A stretch of 64,000 nucleotides of DNA. It comes from Mycolicibacterium sp. 018/SC-01/001 (lineage in GTDB: Bacteria > Actinomycetota > Actinomycetes > Mycobacteriales > Mycobacteriaceae). The DNA is taken from contig NZ_VKAA01000001.1 in NCBI RefSeq assembly GCF_007096635.1, forward strand, positions 372,001 to 436,000, written 5' to 3'. Below, one piece after another: positions 7,752-16,946 of this stretch (its first letter is position 1; every line of letters begins with the position of its first letter). Both the position numbers and the translations under genes were made by a program. The notes beneath the pieces were generated by a model. It was given only the letters and a program-made list of their open reading frames with translations, was not told the origin of the DNA and ran no database searches.

Positions 7752-9392
7752 ATGCGTGAGAACGCTGCCCCCGGCCCCGTCACAGGTCTCGCGGTGGAAC
7801 CCGCCTGGACCGATGTCCCCCACCCCGTGGTCGTCGTCGACGCCGACGGCATGGTGCGCTCGTCGAGCGCCGCGGCTCTGGCCATCTTGCCCGGGGCAGT
7901 CCCGGGTGCGGCTCTGCCCGACTGTGCCCCGAGCTGGCTCACCGAAGCCCACCTCGAGCTGCCTGTCGCGGTGGCCGGTGACGTCGCGGGTCAGGAGATC
8001 GAGGCACGGCCCACCAAGTTGCCGGCCGGCGCCGTCGCGTGGTGGCTGTTCGGCGACACCGACCGGGCCCTGCTGCATGCTCAGGAAGCGGTCGGCCGCG
8101 AACGCGACCGGGCCGCATTCCTCGACGAAGCGTCCACCGAACTGATGGCGTCGCTGAACGTCGAACGCTGCATGGAGGCGACGGTCCGGATGGCGGCCCG
8201 CCACCTCGCCGACGCCGCGGTCGTCGTGGCGCCCGCGACGCGCCGGCAGATCTCGCTGGTCTGCGCCGGCCCCGACGGCAGAATCGAGCAGCGCGTGGTC
8301 GACGGCGGCCCTGACACGGTGCCCGGCCTCGCCGAGGCGCTGCGGGGCTTCCCGCCGGTGCCGTCCCGGTGGATCGATCCGGCGACGGTGCCCGAGTGGC
8401 TCGTCCCGGCCGGCTTCACCGGACCCGTCGGATCGATCGTCATCACCCCGCTGCCCGGCCACGGCGTCCCGGCGGGCGCGCTGGTACTGCTGCGTCAGAC
8501 CTCGCAGATGGCCTTCAGTGACGGCGAGGAGGTGTTCGCGCGCCTGTTCGCCGCCCGCGCCGGAACCGCCCTGTCGGCCGCACGCCTGTACGGCGAGCAG
8601 GCCGCGATCACCCGCACCCTGATGCGCGATCTGCTCCCCCCGCAGCTGCACCGCTTCCACGGCGTCGAGCTGGCCGGCGGCTACCGCGCCTCGGAGGACG
8701 ATCACCTGGTCAGCGGTGATTTCTACGACGTCCACCCGGCGGCGACCCCCGAGGACGAGACACTGGTGGTCCTCGGCGACGTCTGTGACAAGGGGCTGGA
8801 GGCCGCGCTGGTCACCGGCAAGATCCGCAACACCCTGCAGGCGCTGGCACCGCTGGCCGACGACCACGCCGGCGTGTTGCGCTTGCTGAACAGCGCGCTG
8901 TTGTCCGCCGAGCACACGAAGTTCGCGACGCTGGTGCTGGCGTCGGTGTCGCGGCGCGAGGGCCAGGTGTGCCTACGCCTGACCAGCGCCGGACACCTGG
9001 CGCCGCTGATCGTGCGCGCCGATGGCCGGGTGGAGGAAGCCGACACCCGCGGCACGCTGGTGGGGGCGTTGCCCGAGATCAAGTCGTCGACGTTCGAGAC
9101 CACCCTGGCACCGGGTGAGACGTGCCTGCTGTTCACCGACGGGGTGACCGAGGCGCACGGCGGGCCCAAGGGCGGGGAGATGTTCGGCGAGCACCGGTTG
9201 AGTTCCGCGTTGCGCGAGTGCGCCGGCATGCCCGCCGAGGCGGTCGTCGAGCGCATCATGATGCTGACCTCGCAGTGGGTGAAGGGCCAGGCGCACGACG
9301 ACATCGCCGTCGTGGCGATCACCTCCCCGCGCCGCACCCACCTCAGCGCCGTCGACGGGCACACTGCCGGGAGGTACACCGCCTCAGCATGA
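7752..9392 (+). CDS. RsbU/SpoIIE-type PP2C serine phosphatase with N-terminal PAS- and GAF-like sensors
   Basis: The protein has 546 residues. Residues 15-105 look like a PAS-type domain (HPVVVVDADGMVRSSS), and about 120-290 like a GAF domain. The C-terminal 240 residues form a SpoIIE phosphatase: VSGDFYDV, VLGDVCDKGLEAALVTGKIR, LLFTDGVTEAHGG and HDDIAVVAI supply the metal-binding aspartates. Such enzymes dephosphorylate STAS anti-sigma antagonists and so release sigma factors. I chose ATG 7752, which has TGGGGG before it; ATG 7740 is an alternative. The stop overlaps the next start by four bases (ATGA), so the B12-binding protein is translationally coupled. It is cytoplasmic: there is no membrane segment. 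Confidence 0.9.
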   Translation: MRENAAPGPVTGLAVEPAWTDVPHPVVVVDADGMVRSSSAAALAILPGAVPGAALPDCAPSWLTEAHLELPVAVAGDVAGQEIEARPTKLPAGAVAWWLFGDTDRALLHAQEAVGRERDRAAFLDEASTELMASLNVERCMEATVRMAARHLADAAVVVAPATRRQISLVCAGPDGRIEQRVVDGGPDTVPGLAEALRGFPPVPSRWIDPATVPEWLVPAGFTGPVGSIVITPLPGHGVPAGALVLLRQTSQMAFSDGEEVFARLFAARAGTALSAARLYGEQAAITRTLMRDLLPPQLHRFHGVELAGGYRASEDDHLVSGDFYDVHPAATPEDETLVVLGDVCDKGLEAALVTGKIRNTLQALAPLADDHAGVLRLLNSALLSAEHTKFATLVLASVSRREGQVCLRLTSAGHLAPLIVRADGRVEEADTRGTLVGALPEIKSSTFETTLAPGETCLLFTDGVTEAHGGPKGGEMFGEHRLSSALRECAGMPAEAVVERIMMLTSQWVKGQAHDDIAVVAITSPRRTHLSAVDGHTAGRYTASA

Positions 9393-10444
9393 GCACCACC
9401 ATCGACAGGCTGTGGGCCGCGCTCCTCGACGGTGACGAGTACGCCGCCGCGGGTGCGGTGCTCGATGCTGCCGACGCCGGGGTTCCCTGCGAGGAGTTGC
9501 TGCTCGACGTCATCGCTCCGGTGCAGCGCCGCGTCGGCGCCGAGTGGGCGGCCAACCGCATCACCGTCGTACAGGAACACGTCGCCACCGCGATCAACGA
9601 CCGGGTCATCGCCGCGTTGGCACACCACTGCACATGCCGCCCGGCGGACCCGTCGATGGGCCGGGTGACGGTGGCCTGCGTGGACGGTGAGTGGCACGCG
9701 CTCCCAGCCCGGCTGCTGTCCGAGGTGCTGCGGCTGCGCGGCTGGCAGGTCGACTTCCTGGGCGCCCAGGTGCCCACGCCGCACCTGATCGCGCATCTGC
9801 ACCAGTACGGACCCGACGCGGTGGCGCTGTCCTGCATGATCCCCACCCGGCTGCCGACCGCGCACGCGGCGATCACCGCGTCCCAGGCCGCCGGGGTGCC
9901 GGTGCTGGCCGGCGGCGCCGGATTCGGAGCCGACGGCAGGTTCGCGCACCTGCTGGGCGCCGACGCGTGGGCGTCCGACGCCCGGACCGCGGCGACGCTG
10001 CTGGCCGAGGGTGTACCGCGCAGCACGCCGAGCCCGATGCACCAGCCCATCGACGATCTGCCACACCTGGCCGATCAGGAGTACACGATGGTCAGCACGA
10101 CCGCCGGCGATCTGGTCGCGACGACGATGGCCGAGCTGGAGAACCGCATACCGGCGATGCGCGACTACACCGAGCAGCAGCGTCAGCACACCACCGAGGA
10201 CGTCGCGCACATCGTCGACTTCCTCGCGACCGCGCTCTACACCGACGACGACGCCCTGTTCACCGACTTCGTCACCTGGACCGCCGAGATCCTGACCGCC
10301 CGTGGGGTGCCCGCGGCGTCGCTGCATCCCGCACTCGACGCACTGGCCGCCCACCTGTCCGAATTTCCCCGTACCCAGCGCCTCCTCGCCGCGGCACACC
10401 GTGCTCTCGGCAGGGCCCCGATCGACCAGGCAGCGTCTGCATGA
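9389..10444 (+). CDS. Cobalamin-binding sensor with W-x9-EH photoreceptor motif
   Basis: This 351-residue protein has a helical N-terminal domain (1-80) like the CarH/methionine-synthase cap and a Rossmann-type B12 domain (about 90-210). W53, nine residues, then E63-H64 is the exact spacing of the W-x9-EH motif of CarH-type light sensors. In the B12 domain E101-W-H103 supplies the lower axial histidine, followed by ALP where the consensus has xxG. S148-C-M replaces SxL, and GG175-176 is kept. Residues 230-351 are all-helical and may contact a partner. There is no DNA-binding domain, unlike CarH. It overlaps both neighbours by four bases, so it probably acts on the phosphatase or the STAS protein. 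Binding of adenosylcobalamin and light response are inferred. Confidence 0.87.
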   Translation: MSTTIDRLWAALLDGDEYAAAGAVLDAADAGVPCEELLLDVIAPVQRRVGAEWAANRITVVQEHVATAINDRVIAALAHHCTCRPADPSMGRVTVACVDGEWHALPARLLSEVLRLRGWQVDFLGAQVPTPHLIAHLHQYGPDAVALSCMIPTRLPTAHAAITASQAAGVPVLAGGAGFGADGRFAHLLGADAWASDARTAATLLAEGVPRSTPSPMHQPIDDLPHLADQEYTMVSTTAGDLVATTMAELENRIPAMRDYTEQQRQHTTEDVAHIVDFLATALYTDDDALFTDFVTWTAEILTARGVPAASLHPALDALAAHLSEFPRTQRLLAAAHRALGRAPIDQAASA

Positions 10445-10791
10445 ATCTTTCGTTGAGCACCGACATCGACGGCACCTCCGCCCGGCTGGCCGTGACCGGG
10501 GACCTCGACTACGAGAGCACCCCGACGCTCGTGGCGGCCGCCACCGACCTCGTGGCGCGCCGCGTTGCGGTCACCGATCTGCGCCTCGATTTCGCCGGCC
10601 TGACCTTCTGCGACTCCGCCGGATTGTCCGGCCTTCTGCTGGTGCACCGCAGGACCTCGGCCGCCGGGGTGCAGCTGCATCTCGACCACCGCCCTGCCCA
10701 GCTCGAACGGCTGCTCGACATCACCGGCGTGCTCGACCACCTCACGACCCGTCCCGCCCGCGAAGCGGCCAGCGAGTCCCGCAGCGTCTGA
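10441..10791 (+). CDS. STAS-domain anti-sigma factor antagonist (RsbV/RsfB-type)
   Basis: This 116-residue single STAS-domain protein has the canonical phosphorylation loop LTFCDSAGLSGLLLVH; the phospho-acceptor would be Ser59 in DSAGL. When unphosphorylated, such proteins bind the anti-sigma kinase and free the sigma factor. In mycobacteria the equivalent switch controls SigF through RsbW-type kinases and the antagonists RsfA and RsfB. The start codon overlaps the stop of the cobalamin-binding gene (ATGA), and the phosphatase that could activate it is the first gene of the operon. No kinase gene is nearby. An RsfB-like role is inferred from domain and context. Confidence 0.88.
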   Translation: MNLSLSTDIDGTSARLAVTGDLDYESTPTLVAAATDLVARRVAVTDLRLDFAGLTFCDSAGLSGLLLVHRRTSAAGVQLHLDHRPAQLERLLDITGVLDHLTTRPAREAASESRSV

Positions 10792-10797
10792 GGCCAC

Positions 10798-11586
10798 GTG
10801 CCCGAGGGCGACACCGTCTACGCGTTGGCCCGGCGCCTGGACGACGCCCTCGCGGGCCGCACCCTGATCCGCGGCGAGCTCCGCGTCCCGGCGTATGCCA
10901 CCGACGATCTGGCCGGCCACACGATCGTCGCCCACGTGACGCACGGCAAGCACCTGCTGACCCGGCTGTCCGGGGAGGTCACGCTGCACACCCACCTGCG
11001 CATGTCGGGATCGTGGACCGTGTCGTCGCAGGGCCGGTGGTTGCCGCGGTCGGTGATGCCCGACGTGCGGGTGCTGCTGCGCACCGACGGTCCGGCGGCG
11101 TACGGGGTGAAGCTGCCCGTCGTCGAGCTCGTGCGCACGGCCGACGAGGCGTCCTGCATCGGTCACCTCGGGCCGGACCCGCTGCGCGCCGACTGGGATG
11201 CCGCCGAGGCATCGCGACGCTTGCGCGCGGACCCAAACCGCCCACTGGTCGCGGCACTACTCGACCAGCGTTGCGTCGCCGGGTTCGGCAACCTGTGGGC
11301 CAACGAGCTGTGCTTCCTGCGCGGTCACGATCCGTGGACACCGGTCGAGCGGGTCGACACCGAGGCACTGCTGGAGCTCGGCGCGCGGGCGTTGCGGCAT
11401 TCGGCGACGGTGCCGGGGGCGATGCAGGTGACGACCGGGGTGCGCCGTAAGGGCGAGCAACACTGGGTGGCGGGCCGCGCCGGGCGCCCGTGCCTGCGCT
11501 GCGGGACGCCGATCCGGGTGGTCGCCGAGGTCGCGAACGATCCCGAGCGCCGGCGCACCTGGTGGTGCCCGACCTGTCAGCGATGA
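10798..11586 (+). CDS. nei2: Endonuclease VIII / Fpg-family DNA glycosylase
   Basis: The 262-residue protein begins MPEGDTVYALARRL: after removal of Met, Pro1 is the Schiff-base nucleophile and Glu2 the catalytic acid of the Fpg/Nei family. The PEGDT start is typical of Nei rather than MutM. The C-terminus is a CLRCGTP...WWCPTCQR zinc finger with four cysteines, and VAALLDQRCVAGFGNLWANELCF is the helix-two-turn-helix region. It removes oxidised pyrimidines from DNA. The start is GTG six bases after the STAS stop, so it may be read through from the signalling operon. The match to mycobacterial Nei2 rests on the N-terminal sequence and length, from memory. Confidence 0.86.
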   Translation: MPEGDTVYALARRLDDALAGRTLIRGELRVPAYATDDLAGHTIVAHVTHGKHLLTRLSGEVTLHTHLRMSGSWTVSSQGRWLPRSVMPDVRVLLRTDGPAAYGVKLPVVELVRTADEASCIGHLGPDPLRADWDAAEASRRLRADPNRPLVAALLDQRCVAGFGNLWANELCFLRGHDPWTPVERVDTEALLELGARALRHSATVPGAMQVTTGVRRKGEQHWVAGRAGRPCLRCGTPIRVVAEVANDPERRRTWWCPTCQR

Positions 11587-11603
11587 CGGAGCTCAAGTGG
11601 TCA

Positions 11604-12323
11604 TCACCACGGCACAGTCTCTCCGAACCGGTCGAGGTACCGCAGACCCGGAACTCCGCGCTGCGCATCGACGGTGTCGACGAGAGCAGGGATGCTCTCG
11701 CTGATGTCGAGCTTGGCGTCGGGACCGCCCATCGCGGTCTTCACCCAACCCGGCGCCATGAGCAGCAGCGTCCGCTCGCTCTCCGCGTGCCGGGCGGCGT
11801 AGCTGCGGACCATCTGGTTGAGCGCCGATTTCGTCGCGCGGTAGACCTCGAAGCCGCCGGTGGCGTTGTTGGCGATGCTGCCCTGCCCGGACGACATGAT
11901 CGCGATCGTCCCCCGCTCGTCGACGACGTCCTGCAACCGTTCGACCGTGCGCATGACGCCGAGCACGTTGGTGTCCATCATGAGGTGGAAGTCCGCCGTG
12001 TCGATGTCGGCTCCGATGGCGTCCTGTGGGGCCAGCGAGACTCCGGCGACGACGAACATCAAGTCGAAAGTGTTGTCTGCGAGTCGATCCCGTAAATCGT
12101 CGAGCTGCTCCGAATCGGTGATGTCGAGGTGCTCGACCGTGACAGCATCGCTGCGCAGCGTCGCGAACGCGGTGAGTGCGGACGGTTTGTCGTCCCGCAC
12201 CGTGGCGACGACGCGGGCACCACGAGCGACGTACGTCTCGACGATCGCCTCACCGAGGCCCCGGGAGGCACCGATGACGAGAACGGTGCGGTTCGGGGTG
12301 GCGATGTCTCGTCCGTCATCCAT
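11604..12323 (-). CDS. Short-chain dehydrogenase/reductase
   Basis: This 239-residue Rossmann-fold oxidoreductase carries VLVIGASRGLGEAIVETY (the NAD(P)-binding TGxxxGxG equivalent), serine in IAIMSSGQGSIAN, and the catalytic YRATK. The substrate is unknown. The ATG at 12323 has GGAGGAG seven bases upstream, which decides the start over an ATG at 12347. It is transcribed away from a TetR regulator 69 bases to the right, the usual arrangement for a regulator and its target. It converges with nei2. Confidence 0.86.
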   Translation of the reverse strand: MDDGRDIATPNRTVLVIGASRGLGEAIVETYVARGARVVATVRDDKPSALTAFATLRSDAVTVEHLDITDSEQLDDLRDRLADNTFDLMFVVAGVSLAPQDAIGADIDTADFHLMMDTNVLGVMRTVERLQDVVDERGTIAIMSSGQGSIANNATGGFEVYRATKSALNQMVRSYAARHAESERTLLLMAPGWVKTAMGGPDAKLDISESIPALVDTVDAQRGVPGLRYLDRFGETVPW

Positions 12324-12341
12324 GACAACTCCTCCAAATTC

Positions 12342-12359
12342 ACTCATCACTCGTTGAGT
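12342..12359. promoter_or_regulatory. Candidate TetR operator between SDR and TetR genes
   Basis: ACTCA (12342-12346), eight bases, TGAGT (12355-12359) form an 18-bp dyad in the 69-base divergent intergenic region. The position fits autoregulation by the adjacent TetR protein. The arms are only five bases. Confidence 0.4.
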
Positions 12360-12391
12360 CAACGTACCACGGTTCGCTCACCACCTGTAGA

Positions 12392-12937
12392 GTGAAATAC
12401 GTGCAACAGGGTATGACCAGGGCAGAACGTCGCGCTGCGACGGCGGCGAGAATTCTCGAGGCAGCGCAGGAGGAGTTCGGCACCCACGGCGAAGACGGCG
12501 CGACGATCCGCGGCATCGCGCGCCGTGCCGGGGTCGACCCCTCCCTGGTGTTGCAGCACTACGGTTCGAAGCAGGCGTTGTTCACGTTGGCCGTGCGGCC
12601 GGCGGTCGACCTCGCCGGTGACGACATCCCCACCCATCTGGCAGAGGTCCTGCAGACCAGGCTGCGCGAATTGCCAGCTCCCACAAGGGCGCTGATGCGT
12701 TCGATGCTGACATCGCCGGAGGCCGCCGCGGTGATGCGCGACTATCTGCAGGAACGCACCGACAACCTCGCCCGCGCAATGACCGGCGACCACACCGAAC
12801 TGCGGGCCGCGCTGATGGTGTCGAGCATCTTCGGGATCACCATCGCGCGGCACTTCCTCGAACTCGCGCCGCTGATGAACGTCGACGCCGATGAGCTCGC
12901 ACTCCTGACCGAGAATTGGCTGGGGTCCCTCGACTGA
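12392..12937 (+). CDS. TetR family transcriptional regulator
   Basis: The protein has up to 181 residues. The N-terminal helix-turn-helix covers about residues 10-55: RRAATAARILEAAQEEFGTHGEDGATIRGIARRAGVDPSLVLQHYGSKQALF, with the typical TetR recognition helix and HYGSK ending. The C-terminal ligand domain (RALMRSMLTSPEAAAVMRDYL) resembles the TetR_C group with the TSPE segment common in actinobacteria. The first start is GTG 12392; ATG 12413 is a plausible shorter start. It most likely represses the divergent dehydrogenase at 11604-12323. The effector is unknown. Confidence 0.87.
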   Translation: MKYVQQGMTRAERRAATAARILEAAQEEFGTHGEDGATIRGIARRAGVDPSLVLQHYGSKQALFTLAVRPAVDLAGDDIPTHLAEVLQTRLRELPAPTRALMRSMLTSPEAAAVMRDYLQERTDNLARAMTGDHTELRAALMVSSIFGITIARHFLELAPLMNVDADELALLTENWLGSLD

Positions 12938-12982
12938 GCCGCGACCACGGTGGATCGAGATTCTCGCCCTTCCCCGCTGTGG

Positions 12983-13418
<436 letters not shown>

Positions 13419-13426
<8 letters not shown>

Positions 13427-14729
13427 AGCTCATCGCTCCACGAAAGATGGTGGCCAGCAACGTTTCATCGACGTCGACCGGAGCATTGCCGAGCAGTCGC
13501 TGCTGCGGGAAGGCCCCGGCGGCCAGCGCGTCGACATCGGTCTCGGTGTATCCGACCTCGGCCAGCCCTGCCGGCATCCCGACCGCGGCCATGACGCCGA
13601 TCAGGTGCGCGGCGAGCACCTCTCCCGCATCGGCCTCGGCGGCGTCGGCGGTGTCGGCACCGAGATGTCCGGCGGCCGCGAGGTGACGTGCCGGGTCGGC
13701 GGGCGCGGTGATCCGAAACGCAGCCGGCGCGTTCAGGATCACCGACATGCCATGCGGCACAAGTGGTTTGTCGTCGGGATACCCTGCAGGCCGGAACTCG
13801 CGCACCTGCCCCGCGACGGCGTATGCCATCGCGTGGGGAATGTGCACACCCGCATTGCCGAACGCGATGCCGGCCAGCGTCGCCGCCCACATCGTCTGCT
13901 CGCGGGCCTCCCGGTCCGAGGCGTCGGTCACGGCACGCACCAGGTAGTCGCCGAGCAGTGCGAGAGCTTCCCGGCTGCCCAGATCGCTCCACGGGTTGGC
14001 GCCCTGGCTCATCGGTCGGGCGCTGGGGCGCGCCGGTGCTGCCCGCCGCAGGAACGGGCGGGCGGTGTAGGACTCCAGCGCGTGCGAGAGCACGTCGAGG
14101 CCGCTGCAGGCGACCACGGAACCGGGCAGCGTGTCGGTGCTGTCGGGGTCGACGAGCGCCTCCGACGGCCGCAGGGCCGGACTGGCGATCCCGGTCTTGG
14201 CGTGCAGCGAGAGCAGGTCGAAGATCGCGATGCCGGTGACTTCACTGCCGGTGCCCGAGGTCGTCGGGCACGCTATGTGCGGTGCCAGCGGGCCGGGGAC
14301 GGGCCGGCCCTCCCCGATGGGTGCGTTGACGTACGCGGCGAAGTCGGCCGGATGGGTGGCGTAGAGATTGGCCGCCTTGGCCGTGTCGATGACCGATCCC
14401 CCACCCACCGACACGTACCCGTCGGGCCGGGCATCGGTCGCGAAAGCCGCTGCCGCACGGAATGATTCGTCGGTCGGCTCGACGGCGGACTCGGTGTAGG
14501 TGACGACGTCGAGTCCCGCGTCGCGCAGCGCACGCTGCGCGGTGTCGAACAATTCGAGCCGGGCGACCGCCGGATCGGTGAACAGCGCGACGCGGCGCAT
14601 CCCCAGCGCCGCCGCCCGGTCACCGACCTCGCGGATACACCCGCGGCCGAACGTGATGCGGGAAGCGTCGACAGTGAACGCGGTGTCGAGGCCGTCGTCG
14701 GATCCGGCGGCGTGCTGGCAGCAGCTCAT
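13419..14729 (-). CDS. Iron-containing alcohol dehydrogenase, hydroxyacid-oxoacid transhydrogenase type
   Basis: The protein has 436 residues. [15 protein letters not shown] is the nucleotide-binding motif of group III dehydrogenases. [50 protein letters not shown] and VPHGMSVIL supply the aspartate and histidine ligands for iron or zinc. The N-terminal MSCCQ and the whole layout resemble ADHFE1-type hydroxyacid-oxoacid transhydrogenases, which couple gamma-hydroxybutyrate oxidation to 2-oxoglutarate reduction. That substrate is inferred from resemblance. A proline/arginine-rich insert ([13 protein letters not shown]) lies near residue 235. Its start overlaps the end of the upstream EamA gene by four bases. 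Confidence 0.83.
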
Positions 14730-15604
14730 GGCTCGATTGTGCCGCCGTCACCGGGGCGGCCGCGGGCGGCCCGCGCACTGACCGCCAGGGCGGCCATCAC
14801 CGCCACGATGCCGGCCGCTTCGGCGACGGTCGGCCGCTGTGCCAGCGCGACCGCTCCGACGACGGCTGCGGTGGCGGGCAGCAACGCGAGCAGCAGCGCG
14901 AACCGGGCCCGCCCGATCGTGGCGAGCACGGGTTGGTCGAGTGCATAGGGGATCGCGCTGGAGAGCAGACCGATGCCCGCACCCCACAGCCATGTCCGCG
15001 GCTCGGTGAGCACGGCGGCGTCGACGGCGATCTGGGCCCCGACGAGGATCGGTGCACTGATCACCGCTGCGGCCGCCATGCCCACCGCCAGCGAGTCCAA
15101 GCCGGCCCCGGCGTCGGCGACCCGCTTACCCAGCACGATGTAGGCGGCCCACAGCGCCGCCGCGAGCAGGGCGAACGCCACGCCGGCGGCATCGACACCG
15201 GATTGCACGCCGGCCAGCAAGTACACCCCGCCGGCCACCAGCACCGCCGCCACGTAGTCCAGGGTGCGGCGGGAGCCGAGCACCGCGACCGCGACCGGAC
15301 CGGTGAACTCGATCGCGACCGCCGTGCCCAGCGGGATGCGGGCGATCGCCTCGTAGAACGCGACGTTCATCGCGAGCGTGACGATGCCGAACGCGGCGGC
15401 CGCACCGAGGCTGCGCCGGGTCCAGCGCCCCGGTCTCCAGGGCCGCCGCCAGGCCAGCAGCACGACCGCTGCCCCGAGCGCGCGAAACCACGCGACCGTC
15501 GCCGGTTCGGTGGTCGCGAACAACCAGACACCGATCGCCGCGCCGATGTACTGCGAGACAGCGCCGACGATGAAGAACAGCGGCACCGACCACGGTGGGA
15601 TCAT
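14726..15604 (-). CDS. EamA/RhtA-type membrane transporter
   Basis: The 292-residue protein has about ten hydrophobic helices in two EamA (DMT) repeats. [20 protein letters not shown] and [20 protein letters not shown] are typical, and [21 protein letters not shown] resembles the RhtA threonine/homoserine exporter group. It probably exports a small metabolite such as an amino acid. It overlaps the downstream dehydrogenase by four bases and follows the SDR gene by 21 bases, so it belongs to the six-gene operon ending at 12983. Confidence 0.83.
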   Translation of the reverse strand: MIPPWSVPLFFIVGAVSQYIGAAIGVWLFATTEPATVAWFRALGAAVVLLAWRRPWRPGRWTRRSLGAAAAFGIVTLAMNVAFYEAIARIPLGTAVAIEFTGPVAVAVLGSRRTLDYVAAVLVAGGVYLLAGVQSGVDAAGVAFALLAAALWAAYIVLGKRVADAGAGLDSLAVGMAAAAVISAPILVGAQIAVDAAVLTEPRTWLWGAGIGLLSSAIPYALDQPVLATIGRARFALLLALLPATAAVVGAVALAQRPTVAEAAGIVAVMAALAVSARAARGRPGDGGTIEP

Positions 15605-15625
15605 CGACGTCGCCGAGCCTGTCGA

Positions 15626-16468
15626 TCAGCCGCCGCCGGCGCGGCGGGCACGCTCGCTGACCGAGGCGACGACTCCCCCGTCGCACAGGATGTCGGTGCC
15701 CGTCAGATAGCCCACCCGGCTGCTCGCGCAGAACGCCAACAACTCACCCATCTCCTCGGCGGTTCCCCACCGGGGCACCGCCGCGTCGACCACCAGCGCG
15801 CCCGCCCCCGCCTGCTCCTCGAGCCGGCCCATGTCGGTGTCGGTGGAGCCGGGCGACACCGAGAGCACGCGGAGGCCGCGGCCGTTGAATCTCTCCGCCT
15901 GCGCCGTCGAGTACCACCGCACGAAACTCTTGCTGATCGCGTAGGCCAGTCCTGGTCGCGCCTCGTCGGGTCCGATTCCGCACGCTGAGAGCGCCTCTGC
16001 CGTGAACGCCTCCGGGTCCTCGAGTGCCTTCGGGTATGCGGCCGTGGGATAGAGCGTGTCGGGCAGCAGATGGGCCGCCATCGACGCGACGTTGACCAAC
16101 GCGGCGCCGGCCGGAGCGACGCGGAAGAACTCCTCTCCGACGGTGACGGTGCCCAGCGCGTTGGTCCTGACGATGAACTCGGCCTCGCCCATGCTGGGAC
16201 TCACTCCCGCGGTGTGAATCACGGAGCGCAGCGAGCCGAGGTCGGCGGCCTGCGCGAGCACGTCGGCCACGGCGCGCGGGTCGGTGACGTCGCCGGCGAC
16301 GGCGGTCACCGCGATGCCCGACTTCTCGAGGGTGGCCTTCGCCGTCGCCAGGCGCTGCGCCCGGATGTCGAACAACACCACGGTGTGGTCTCTGCCGACG
16401 AGAGCAGCGGTCGCTGCTCCCATCCCACCCGCGCCACCTGTGATGACAGAAACGGCGTCGCTGCTCAT
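15626..16468 (-). CDS. Short-chain dehydrogenase/reductase
   Basis: The 280-residue protein has the cofactor motif ITGGAGGMGAATAALV, an aspartate in FDIRAQ that favours NAD(H), an active-site serine in VNVASMAAH, and the catalytic YAISK. A segment inserted between the serine and the YxxxK motif (about residues 140-175) is longer than usual and resembles actinobacterial 3-alpha-hydroxysteroid dehydrogenase-like SDRs. The substrate is unknown. It is the third gene of a minus-strand operon, 35 bases after the SRPBCC gene. Confidence 0.85.
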   Translation of the reverse strand: MSSDAVSVITGGAGGMGAATAALVGRDHTVVLFDIRAQRLATAKATLEKSGIAVTAVAGDVTDPRAVADVLAQAADLGSLRSVIHTAGVSPSMGEAEFIVRTNALGTVTVGEEFFRVAPAGAALVNVASMAAHLLPDTLYPTAAYPKALEDPEAFTAEALSACGIGPDEARPGLAYAISKSFVRWYSTAQAERFNGRGLRVLSVSPGSTDTDMGRLEEQAGAGALVVDAAVPRWGTAEEMGELLAFCASSRVGYLTGTDILCDGGVVASVSERARRAGGG

Positions 16469-16503
16469 CGCGAACCTCCCCGATCGGGGCGTCAGTATCG
16501 CAT

Positions 16504-16938
16504 TCAGTGCTCGACGAGATCCTTCAGGCGCCGCAGCGTTTCGTCCATCGTGCGGGTCACCTGGCTCGCGGCGACGCGGTCGGCGATCAGCCCGAGCAGG
16601 CCGCCCGGTGCTTCGTAGGCCAACCGGAACGTGATCTTGGTGCGGCCGTCACCGGCGTCGCGCATTCGGAAACGTCCGCGCAGGGTGATCCCGGTGATCC
16701 CGATCCACGCGAGGTCGCGGGGTTCGTCGAACTCGGACACCTCGATCACCCCGCCGATCGGCACCGAGCCGACCTTCCAGTGCACGGTGTAGCGCGCGCC
16801 GACTCCCGCCGGGGTGTCGGGGACGATCTCCCACCGCTCGAGGTTGGCCATGAACTCGGGATAGCAGCCGGGGTCGCTGATGTGCTTCCACACCAGGTGC
16901 GGTTCGGCGTCGACGATGATGCTGCGGGACAGTCGCAC
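16504..16938 (-). CDS. SRPBCC (START/Bet v1-like) family protein
   Basis: The 144-residue protein begins with GTG at 16938 after GGGGGAGCG and reads VRLSRSIIVDAEPHLVWKHISDPGCYPEFM, the classical start of polyketide-cyclase-like SRPBCC proteins. The fold is a lipid-binding cavity; many mycobacterial copies have no known ligand. It starts eight bases after the acyltransferase gene ends. That spacing suggests a role in lipid handling with the acyltransferase. Confidence 0.83.
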   Translation of the reverse strand: MRLSRSIIVDAEPHLVWKHISDPGCYPEFMANLERWEIVPDTPAGVGARYTVHWKVGSVPIGGVIEVSEFDEPRDLAWIGITGITLRGRFRMRDAGDGRTKITFRLAYEAPGGLLGLIADRVAASQVTRTMDETLRRLKDLVEH

Positions 16939-16946
16939 CGCTCCCC

